Source: an uncultured Sphingobacteriales bacterium
GTDB lineage: Bacteria; Bacteroidota; Bacteroidia; Chitinophagales; Chitinophagaceae
DNA length: 22,876 nucleotides
Assembly: GCA_946479435.1 (NCBI GenBank)
Contig: CAMLFX010000047.1
Coordinates: forward strand, 1 to 22,876
Reading direction: 5' to 3'
The notes under the pieces are model-generated. The model had not been told where the DNA came from. It worked only from the letters and a program-made list of their open reading frames with translations, and did not search any database. Shown piece by piece: positions 5,661 to 13,329 of this stretch. The stretch's first letter is position 1. Each line of letters opens with the position of its first letter. A program made the translations under genes and the position numbers.

Positions 5661-8600
5661 ATGCATATTTCTATTACCCGTATTATAAGCACGGCCTTAC
5701 TGTGCGTATCATTACCTATTTGCTCTCATGCACGCATGGTAGCAAATACGGAAATAAATTCAGGCAACAAAAAGCCCCTTTCATTTATAGAGAATAAAGG
5801 GCAGATTATTGATCAGAATGGCAACCAAAGAAATGATATTGATTTCAAGTTGCCGCTTTCCGGAATGAATATTTTTCTGGGAGACGGGCAAATTCATTAT
5901 CAATGGAATAAGTGCCTCACAGAACACGATCCTTCAAAAAATGATCCCTTAAAGCTAAGTGCAGAAGAATTTGCAAAGATTAGGCATGATCATACCTATC
6001 AACCCGATCAATACCAATTGTACAGGCTCGATGTGAAGCTAATTGGCGCAAACCTTTCAGCACCGGTAGTTACTACAGAAAAACAGTCCTATTATGAAAC
6101 ATATTATCTGCATCAATGCCAGGGCCAGGTTGCTGCTACTTTTAATAAAGTAACTTATACCAACATATACCCCAATATCGATTGGACATTATACACACAC
6201 AACGGTGAATTGAAATATGATTTCATTATACATCCGGGTGGCAACCCTAATGATATTAAGCTTCAGTACGATGGCGCAGCATCTTTATCGCTGAATGATG
6301 GTGTACTTACAGCTACTACGCCATTGGGCACTATAAGAGAACAAAAACCATACACTTACGCTGCACAAACCAAGCAAGCTGTAGCTTCAAAATATTTGCT
6401 TAAAGGTGATGTATTAAGCTTCGACATTGCCGCCAACACTACAGAAGGCGATCTTATAATTGATCCTACCATTAACTGGGGTACATACTATGGTGATGGC
6501 GGTGGTGAAATGGGTGGCGCCGTAGAAGCCGATAATGGTGGTAACTCTTACTTAGGCGGCTCTACCGGTAGTATCAGTAATATGGCAACTATTGGTGCAC
6601 ACCAGGTAACACAAGGTGGTGGCAGCGATGGCTTCCTAGTAAAATTCCTGCCTAACGGCACAAGGGCCTGGGCAACTTACTACGGCGATCAGTATGACGA
6701 AGGCTTTTATTCTATTGCGTACGATCCTTTCAGCGGTAGTATATATGCCGCAGGTACTTCCGAAAGCACAATAGGTATTGCAACCACGGGTGCTCACCAA
6801 ACTACTTATGGCGGTGGTACAGTATCAGGTGGCGGCTACTATGGCGGAGATGCAATGCTGATAAAATTTACCAGTACGGGCACCCGTATATGGGGTACGT
6901 ATTACGGTGGTTCTGGCTACGAATATGAAGCAAGTGTAGCTTGCGATGGGCTGGGCAATATTTTCCTGGCCGGGGGCACATTAAGCTCTAATAACATTGC
7001 TTCAGCTACGGGCGCATACCAACCTGCAATTGCGGGTCAGCAAGATGCTTTTTTGGCCAAATTTAATGGTTCTGGCGTGCGCCAATGGGGTACTTATTTT
7101 GGCGGATCGGATTACGAATATGGAGCCAGCGTTGCTTGCGATGGTGGCGGCAACATATATATTGTTGGGGAAACTACAAGTTCTAGTAATATTTCTTCAG
7201 GCTCTACTGTTCATCAACCTTCATTAGCCGGCAACGATGATGGATATATTGCCAAGTTCAATACTTCGGGGGTACTATCCTGGTCCACTTACTATGGCGG
7301 TACTAGCTGGGATGGCTTAAGCGACGCATCCTGCGATGCCGCTGGCAATGTTTACGTTGGGGGCTATACCTACAGCACCACGGGTATAGCTACTACCGGT
7401 GCATATAAAGCAAGTCTCACAGGATTTTCTTACGATGCCTGTATAGCAAAATTTAATTCTTCAGGTGTACGCCAATGGGGCACTTACTATGGTGGCGATA
7501 GTTGGGAGCAGGTGGCTGGTATTGAAGTAAGGCCTGACGGCTCGTTTTTCGCTGTAGGTATAACCTACAGCCCTACGGGTATAGCTACCACTAATGGCTA
7601 TCAAACAGTTGTAGGCGGTAATTACGACGCTTATTTAAGTGAATGGAATACTTCAGGTTCAATGATTTATGGTACATATTATGGTGGTACAGGCTATGAA
7701 TATACCGGCGGCGGCGGGTGGGGCGGCGGGGGCGGCGGCGGCGGGGGCGGCGGCGGCGGCGGTGTTTCGTGGACACCAGCAGGCTATGTATTCCTGGCTG
7801 GCGGTACACAAAGCGGCACCAACATTGCTACCAGCAACGGATATCAAACAACTTACGGCGGCGGCGGTTCTGGCGGCTGGTACTATAACGGCGATGCTTT
7901 TTTAGCTAGTTTTATAGTAGATACTATGGTGGCTATACGTCAGCCATACGTTGATACAGTACTTTGCCCGGGCGATAGCGTAAAACTCCCTTATGTTGTT
8001 ACCTATAATTTCAGGTCTGGCAACACATTCACGGCAGAACTTTCTGACCCCACAGGTAGTTTCGCTACAACAACTACAATAGGCACCATTACTTCAGTTA
8101 GTAATGATACCATCAGGTGCCAGATACCGGCTACGGTAACTCCGGGTACCGGCTATCGCATACGCATAAAAGCAACTACGCCGTCACGTACCTCTGGCGA
8201 TAATGAAATAAACATCCGTATTAAACCTATGCCTGCCAGCGTTACTGCCAGCAGCAATGCTCCTATTTGTGAGGACGGCATTCTGAACCTTACCGGTTCA
8301 GCTTCAATAACAGGTGGTGGTACTATTACTTATTCGTGGGTAGGTCCTAACACATATACATCTTCTGTACAAAACCCTACAGTATCTCCTGCTACAATAG
8401 GTTACGATGGAGACTATACTGTAACAGCTACAAGTGATGGATGCAGCGCAAAAGCGACAACTACAGTTACCTTCCTGCCCGATCCTGCAGTACCATTGGC
8501 GGGCAATAATGGCCCTGTATGCCCTGGTAGTAATATTAACTTAACTGCAAATAGTTCTACCCCTGGTGTTACTTATCAATGGACTGGCCCTGCAGCTTTT

Positions 8601-9797
8601 AACAGTAATATCCAAAACCCAACTGTTTCAAACGCTACCAACACTAAAGCAGGTAACTATAGCGTAATAGCAACTGCGCCTAATGGGTGCAGTTCAGATG
8701 CCGGCATTACCACTGTTGTAGTAAAACCTCCGGTTACAGTACCTGTGACCAATGCTAATACGCCAATATGTACCGGTAGCACGTTACAGCTAACAGCTTC
8801 TACAGTTCCGGGTGCAACATACCAATGGAATGGACCTCTGGGCTTTACCAGCACTTTGCAAAATCCAACAATACCGGCCATCACTCCAGCACAAGCAGGC
8901 TTATATGAAGTAAAAGCGTTCCTTAACGATTGCTGGTCTAATCCCGGACAAATAAATGTTGTAACTACTACCGTATCCTTTATTGGAGGTTATGCCAGCC
9001 CTAACGACTCTATTTGCGCAGGCACAGTACCTACATTTGTAGCAATACCTGCTAATCAAGGGCCTATACCTGTTTATCAATGGTATAAAAACTTCCAGCC
9101 TGTGGCCGGAGCAACCGGATTAAGGTATGCAGATCCATCTATCGCTGATGGAGACCAGTATTATTGCACTATGTACAGCGTGGGTGTTTGTCCCGATCCT
9201 GTTAATGCAAGTACCGATACAATACTTATGACGGTATTACAAACCACTACAAAACCTGAAGTAAGCATATCATCTGTACCGCAACAACCGGTACCCGGTG
9301 CCAGTATTACATTCCAGGCGCATATTGTAAATGGTGGTTATACTCCTACTTACCAGTGGTTCCGAAACGATAAACAGATTTGGGGCGCAACCTATTCAAA
9401 CTGGACCGCTAACAACCTGGAACCTTATGATAAGATCACTGTGGTTGGTTATACCAGCGATCCTTGCGCTGTAGTAGCAACTGATACAAGCGATGCAATA
9501 ATTATAAACTTCGCTACAGGTGTAAGTGATATAAATAGCGATAATACATTGAATTTGTACCCGAACCCTAACAATGGCGATTTCAAACTTAGTGGATCGG
9601 TAACAGGCACAACTCCTGTAGCGCTAACTATTATGAACATAACAGGCCAAACACTGTACAACGAAAAAATACAACCTGAAAAAGGTATGATCGATCATGA
9701 TATAACCGCAAAAGGAAGATTAGTACCTGGAGTCTATATATTGCGTGTTGAGCAAAACAGCGATATTCAAAATATACGATTTACAGTAACCAGGTAA
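5661..9797 (+). CDS. Giant T9SS-secreted protein: seven SBBP propeller repeats, Ig-like modules, sorting domain
   Basis: A 1378-residue exported protein. Residues 1-25 are a signal peptide ending SHA. Residues about 35-265 match the N-terminal domain usually found before SBBP repeats (opening FIENKGQIIDQNGN). Residues about 268-745 hold seven repeats opening G/ATYYG and closing with an AFLAKF-type strand; seven copies fit one beta-propeller. Repeat seven carries a run of four Gly, Trp and fourteen Gly (683-701). Residues about 750-1285 form six Ig/PKD-like modules, several with the phrase YQW and QNPTVS-like endings. Residues about 1296-1378 are a T9SS type A sorting domain with LYPNP, GQTLYNEKI and PGVYILRVEQ. 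It probably acts at the cell surface or outside in adhesion or binding; the ligand is unknown. No catalytic motif was seen. It is a single gene with its own terminator. Confidence 0.9.
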   Translation: MHISITRIISTALLCVSLPICSHARMVANTEINSGNKKPLSFIENKGQIIDQNGNQRNDIDFKLPLSGMNIFLGDGQIHYQWNKCLTEHDPSKNDPLKLSAEEFAKIRHDHTYQPDQYQLYRLDVKLIGANLSAPVVTTEKQSYYETYYLHQCQGQVAATFNKVTYTNIYPNIDWTLYTHNGELKYDFIIHPGGNPNDIKLQYDGAASLSLNDGVLTATTPLGTIREQKPYTYAAQTKQAVASKYLLKGDVLSFDIAANTTEGDLIIDPTINWGTYYGDGGGEMGGAVEADNGGNSYLGGSTGSISNMATIGAHQVTQGGGSDGFLVKFLPNGTRAWATYYGDQYDEGFYSIAYDPFSGSIYAAGTSESTIGIATTGAHQTTYGGGTVSGGGYYGGDAMLIKFTSTGTRIWGTYYGGSGYEYEASVACDGLGNIFLAGGTLSSNNIASATGAYQPAIAGQQDAFLAKFNGSGVRQWGTYFGGSDYEYGASVACDGGGNIYIVGETTSSSNISSGSTVHQPSLAGNDDGYIAKFNTSGVLSWSTYYGGTSWDGLSDASCDAAGNVYVGGYTYSTTGIATTGAYKASLTGFSYDACIAKFNSSGVRQWGTYYGGDSWEQVAGIEVRPDGSFFAVGITYSPTGIATTNGYQTVVGGNYDAYLSEWNTSGSMIYGTYYGGTGYEYTGGGGWGGGGGGGGGGGGGGVSWTPAGYVFLAGGTQSGTNIATSNGYQTTYGGGGSGGWYYNGDAFLASFIVDTMVAIRQPYVDTVLCPGDSVKLPYVVTYNFRSGNTFTAELSDPTGSFATTTTIGTITSVSNDTIRCQIPATVTPGTGYRIRIKATTPSRTSGDNEINIRIKPMPASVTASSNAPICEDGILNLTGSASITGGGTITYSWVGPNTYTSSVQNPTVSPATIGYDGDYTVTATSDGCSAKATTTVTFLPDPAVPLAGNNGPVCPGSNINLTANSSTPGVTYQWTGPAAFNSNIQNPTVSNATNTKAGNYSVIATAPNGCSSDAGITTVVVKPPVTVPVTNANTPICTGSTLQLTASTVPGATYQWNGPLGFTSTLQNPTIPAITPAQAGLYEVKAFLNDCWSNPGQINVVTTTVSFIGGYASPNDSICAGTVPTFVAIPANQGPIPVYQWYKNFQPVAGATGLRYADPSIADGDQYYCTMYSVGVCPDPVNASTDTILMTVLQTTTKPEVSISSVPQQPVPGASITFQAHIVNGGYTPTYQWFRNDKQIWGATYSNWTANNLEPYDKITVVGYTSDPCAVVATDTSDAIIINFATGVSDINSDNTLNLYPNPNNGDFKLSGSVTGTTPVALTIMNITGQTLYNEKIQPEKGMIDHDITAKGRLVPGVYILRVEQNSDIQNIRFTVTR
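7707..7763 (+). repeat. GGC/GGG glycine microsatellite inside the propeller
   Basis: 57 bases made of GGC, GGG and GGT codons plus one TGG, encoding Gly4-Trp-Gly14. It is far more GC-rich than its surroundings and contains runs of up to five or six G. Unit changes of three bases keep the frame; slippage within a G-run would break it. Confidence 0.9.
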
Positions 9798-9813
9798 TTA
9801 TATCTCGGGATAA

Positions 9814-9844
9814 TAAAAAAAGGAGGCTTGGCCTCCTTTTTTTA
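9814..9844. terminator. Bidirectional terminator between convergent secreted-protein genes
   Basis: A 7-bp stem (aggaggc at 9821-9827, gcctcct at 9831-9837) is extended by an A-run on the left and a T-run on the right, giving up to 14 paired positions with a three-base loop. It lies 17 bases after the stop of the large secreted protein and 17 bases beyond the stop of the minus-strand small ORF, and can serve both. Confidence 0.9.
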
Positions 9845-9860
9845 TTAGGGTTAGTAGCAG

Positions 9861-10100
9861 CTACAGTTTTACGAACATAGATCGGGACATTCTATCTCCA
9901 TTAAAAAAAACTTCCACTATATAAGTGTTGGTAGGTAACTCTTTTATATTGATCGTATTCTTTTTTCTATCGTTTGCCTTACAAGTGTGAACAATATTCC
10001 CCGTCAGATCCATGATCTTAATTTCTTGCATTTCTTCAGTAGCAAATACGTTTAACTCATTACCTGTAGAAATAGGGTACACCTTCAGTACTTTCTCCAT
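9861..10100 (-). CDS. Orphan T9SS type A sorting-domain-like small protein
   Basis: A 79-residue ORF, taken from the ATG at 10100 (an in-frame ATG at 10118 would give 85 residues). The whole product resembles a C-terminal T9SS sorting domain: KVYPIS in place of the usual YPNP, then NELNVFATEEMQEIKIMDLTGNIVH, INIKELPTNTYIVEVFFNG and the ending SMFVKL. These are the three conserved blocks in the right order and spacing. No signal peptide and no cargo precede it, and an in-frame stop lies just upstream of the ORF, so it cannot be the end of a longer intact gene. It is either a remnant of a lost secreted protein or a small expressed protein of unknown role. It sits between two large T9SS cargo genes and shares a bidirectional terminator with one of them. 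Export would fail without a signal peptide. Confidence 0.6.
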   Translation of the reverse strand: MEKVLKVYPISTGNELNVFATEEMQEIKIMDLTGNIVHTCKANDRKKNTINIKELPTNTYIVEVFFNGDRMSRSMFVKL

Positions 10101-10351
10101 AAAAATTGAAACTGACATATAAAATTGTATTAGATGCTGCAAAAATCACATACCGTTAATCTGGTATTTTTGTTTGCGTATCAACGGGTATGCACCAACC
10201 CGGCAAATATTAGACTAATAATAATGCAACATGGTTTAATAGTATTTATCAGTCTATTCCGCTAACAATAGTGCTCGTTTCGTCACTTTTCCGCAATTCA
10301 TGTAAGTACATTTAAGTATATTACATTCCTTAAACTCCATAAATTAAAATA
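10101..10351. promoter_or_regulatory. Divergent intergenic region between the orphan sorting domain and the metalloprotease
   Basis: No ORF of its own is supported. TATTTTTG at 10165-10172 on the plus strand matches TAnnTTTG but lies about 180 bases before the metalloprotease ATG. TACATTTA near 10308 is a weaker but closer candidate. On the minus strand GATTTTTG, seven of eight matches, lies at about 10140-10147. A short inverted repeat (atacc 10150-10154, ggtat 10163-10167) overlaps the first box. None is decisive. Confidence 0.4.
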
Positions 10352-13261
10352 ATGAGAAGATTTTTAATTGCCTTTGGCCTGGTAGGAACTATTTTGCCTG
10401 CCAATGCGCAAGACAGTGGTAAGGACTATACCTACTCCATTTTCAATGGTAGTGATATAGTTTCTCGAGCAAACTCTTTAGGTGCTGAAGAGATAGCGGT
10501 GTTAAAAACTAACTTTCCCGGCTGGATGTTTAGTCTCGATAAAATAAGCGGTGGCGTGTTTGATTTGTACGGACGTGCAACTGTAGTTGCGGGTAGTACT
10601 AACGAGGCCAAAAGCCAGGTTTTAATAAACCAAAAGCTTAACCATGCGGGCGTAAACGCTTCTGAATGGAGAACATCGAGAAATATTAGCGCTCCTAAAG
10701 CTTCTTATGTAGACTATAAACAATATATAGACAATCATGAAGTGATTTTCTCTAAACTAAGCTTCCGTTTTTCGCCGGATGGTAGAATAACACGTATAAA
10801 AAAACAAGTATACGGGCGCCCGGTACAAAATGCTGCGCTTACTTTATCTAACAGGCAAATTATTGATGCAGGTACACTGTTAAGTGGTGTCGATGTTACA
10901 AGTATTACCAAACACGTCGCTGATGCTGCTTGGGTATGGTTTCCTGTACCTACTGAAAAAGGATATGAACTCCACCCTGCCTGGCATGTTGTAGCAACTG
11001 GCACCGACAAAACAAGTATTCCATTCGAATTGGATGGTTATATAGATGCAACAAATGGTGAGTTGCTGTATAGGATGAACAAAGTAAAATCAGACATCGA
11101 TGTACAGGTATTTGGTTCTGTTTATAAAGAGAACACAACTGTGCCTCCTGTTTTAGAACCGTTCCCGCATCTTGATGTAGAAGTAAACTTATTGCCCACA
11201 CGCACCAACGATACAGGCCTCTTCACTACTACCGATCCGGTAGCAACTACCACTATTTACCTGCAAGGCGCATGGTCTACCGTTTTTGATCAAGGCAGCA
11301 CTACTCCAACAGTTTCAGAAATATTCACCACTTCCGGCCAATATACATTGCCTAATACAGGCGTATTGAACGACCGTTTGATAAATGCATATTATCACGT
11401 AAATAGGGTACACGATTTTATGAAACTCCAGCTCCCCACATTTACCGGATTGGATTTTTCACTTCGTACCAATGTTGATATTGGTGGCGGCACTTGTAAC
11501 GCATTTTATTCAGGCAATTCAATCAACTTTTTTGCTGAAGGTGGTGGCTGTAAATCTTTTGCTGAGATTGGCGACATAATCTACCACGAATATGGCCATG
11601 CTATTTCCGATATGTTTTATGCCGACCAGGGAGCTAGCACTATTTTTAACGGCGCGCTCAATGAAGGTAATTCCGATGTATGGGGAATGGGTATTTCTAA
11701 AGATTCTATATTAGGCAGATTTACCAATATCGGTAGTCCTGCCAGCTTTATCCGCCGTTACGATATAGATTATAAAGTATTCCCGAAAGACATAACAGGT
11801 GAAGTACATGCCGATGGCGAAATAATAGCCGGCTGCTGGTACGATGTAGCTAAAAACCTTAATAGCTACGATATGATGTCAACCCTATTCAGCGCCACTT
11901 ATTATGATGTGCCCGATGGGCCTAACGGAATGGAAGGCATGGTTTATCACGATGTGCTTGTATCAGCAATTTTAGCCGATGATGATGATAACGACCTGAC
12001 CAATGGAACGCCGAATATTGAAGGTATAGCACGCGCATTTGCCAAACACGGCATTTACCTGAATGCAGACGCTATTCTAAAACACACAGAACTTGCCCAC
12101 CAGCCGCCTGGCCAGCCTATCACTTTCAATGCCAGCCTGGAGCTAACTAATCCAAGTTTCTTTCAGGGCTTAAAACTGGTGTACCGAAACCGCAGTTCTG
12201 CCTGGGATACATTAAATATGGTGAATAATGGCAGCTTCAGTTTTTCTGCACAAATCCCGGCGCAACCTATGAGCAGTATTATAGACTACTATTTCATAGT
12301 ATCTGACTTCCTGGGCCTTCCAGGCAATACCTTCCCTTGGGGCTTTCAGGCCGATCCTTCTTTAGCCAGCAATGTTACCATACCTTATCAGTTTGCTGTA
12401 GGCACGCATCCTGTAATTAAGGTTGATTTTGAAACTGATCTGGATACTGCTCAATGGCAGATAGGTATTAGTACCGATAGAGCTACTTCAGGTAAATGGA
12501 TACAGGCTAAACCTTCAAAATCATCATACAATAGTTCACTTTTTGGAAGGTTCATTAGCCAAACAGGCATCGACCACACAACAGGACAAGGTAAATGTAT
12601 GGTAACAGGAAATACTGCAAGTACTAATAGCTATACTTTCAGAAGTACCAGTGATGTTGATAATGGCAAAACCACACTGGTAACCCCGGCATACGACCTG
12701 ACAGGTTTCGTTTACCCCATTATCGAATATCACCGTTGGTTTGCTAACGACCGCGGAGGCTCAGCAAGAAGAGATGACTTGTGGCGTGTAGAAATGGCTA
12801 GTGATGTAAGCGCAACACAAGTTGTTGAATCGACCAGGCAAACCGATACCAACTGGCGCCGCAGAATCTTTGCAGTTTATCAATATCTGCCTAATGCTAA
12901 AGGTGTGCAGCTTCGTTTTATAGCATCAGATAATGGAGATGATAGCAATATAGAAGCTGCAATAGATGATTTCTTCATTTACGATGGCGTGCCGGAAAGT
13001 GTGGCTAATGTACCGCAAACTAAAGCTGAAATATATCCTAATCCTGCTGATGGCAGTGTATATGTAAGCTTTACAAAGGCAAGCAAAGGCACTATTTCGA
13101 TATTAGACATAACAGGCAAGATGCTGCAAACTATCGGTATGGATGGAACAACAACCAACTACAACATCAGCACTGCCCAACTAACAGCCGGTCAGTACAT
13201 GATAAACATTCAAACCGATAATAAAACATACCAGACGCATAAATTAGTAGTTACCCACTAA
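10352..13261 (+). CDS. Secreted zinc metalloprotease (fungalysin/thermolysin-like) with T9SS sorting domain
   Basis: A 969-residue secreted gluzincin-type metallopeptidase. Residues 1-20 are a signal peptide ending ANAQ. Residues about 25-260 form a propeptide with an FTP/PepSY-like look (SFRFSPDGRITRIKKQVYGRP and TNGELLYRMNKV). The catalytic region holds HEYGH at 412-416, two zinc-binding histidines around the catalytic Glu, and NEGNSD at 437-442, whose Glu438 is the expected third ligand. This fits M36/M4-like peptidases; M36 is favoured but not certain. Residues about 585-880 are beta-sandwich-like, with an FETDLDTAQW segment and a closing IEAAIDDFFIYDG strand found in many Bacteroidota secreted hydrolases. 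Residues about 890-969 are a type A sorting domain (IYPNPADGSVYV, LDITGKML, LTAGQYMINI). It probably degrades external protein. It is a single gene ending in a strong terminator. Confidence 0.92.
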   Translation: MRRFLIAFGLVGTILPANAQDSGKDYTYSIFNGSDIVSRANSLGAEEIAVLKTNFPGWMFSLDKISGGVFDLYGRATVVAGSTNEAKSQVLINQKLNHAGVNASEWRTSRNISAPKASYVDYKQYIDNHEVIFSKLSFRFSPDGRITRIKKQVYGRPVQNAALTLSNRQIIDAGTLLSGVDVTSITKHVADAAWVWFPVPTEKGYELHPAWHVVATGTDKTSIPFELDGYIDATNGELLYRMNKVKSDIDVQVFGSVYKENTTVPPVLEPFPHLDVEVNLLPTRTNDTGLFTTTDPVATTTIYLQGAWSTVFDQGSTTPTVSEIFTTSGQYTLPNTGVLNDRLINAYYHVNRVHDFMKLQLPTFTGLDFSLRTNVDIGGGTCNAFYSGNSINFFAEGGGCKSFAEIGDIIYHEYGHAISDMFYADQGASTIFNGALNEGNSDVWGMGISKDSILGRFTNIGSPASFIRRYDIDYKVFPKDITGEVHADGEIIAGCWYDVAKNLNSYDMMSTLFSATYYDVPDGPNGMEGMVYHDVLVSAILADDDDNDLTNGTPNIEGIARAFAKHGIYLNADAILKHTELAHQPPGQPITFNASLELTNPSFFQGLKLVYRNRSSAWDTLNMVNNGSFSFSAQIPAQPMSSIIDYYFIVSDFLGLPGNTFPWGFQADPSLASNVTIPYQFAVGTHPVIKVDFETDLDTAQWQIGISTDRATSGKWIQAKPSKSSYNSSLFGRFISQTGIDHTTGQGKCMVTGNTASTNSYTFRSTSDVDNGKTTLVTPAYDLTGFVYPIIEYHRWFANDRGGSARRDDLWRVEMASDVSATQVVESTRQTDTNWRRRIFAVYQYLPNAKGVQLRFIASDNGDDSNIEAAIDDFFIYDGVPESVANVPQTKAEIYPNPADGSVYVSFTKASKGTISILDITGKMLQTIGMDGTTTNYNISTAQLTAGQYMINIQTDNKTYQTHKLVVTH

Positions 13262-13277
13262 TTCATCTTACTCAAAT

Positions 13278-13306
13278 AAAAAGGCTGCTCAATGAGCAGC
13301 CTTTTT
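13278..13306. terminator. Bidirectional terminator between metalloprotease and TonB receptor genes
   Basis: A perfect 13-bp stem (aaaaaggctgctc at 13278-13290, gagcagccttttt at 13294-13306) has a three-base loop and T-rich flanks on both strands. It separates two convergent genes and should stop both transcripts. Confidence 0.93.
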
Positions 13307-13329
13307 ATTTTATATTACCTGATGGATTT

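Noticed and set aside
7669..7905. Alanine-rich plus-strand ORF and arginine/alanine-rich minus-strand ORFs over the glycine tract
   Set aside because: They arise from reading the GGC microsatellite in other frames and carry no independent start signal or domain.
9861..10351. Remnant of an insertion sequence causing the orphan sorting domain
   Set aside because: No transposase fragment, terminal inverted repeats or target duplication were seen around the ORF.
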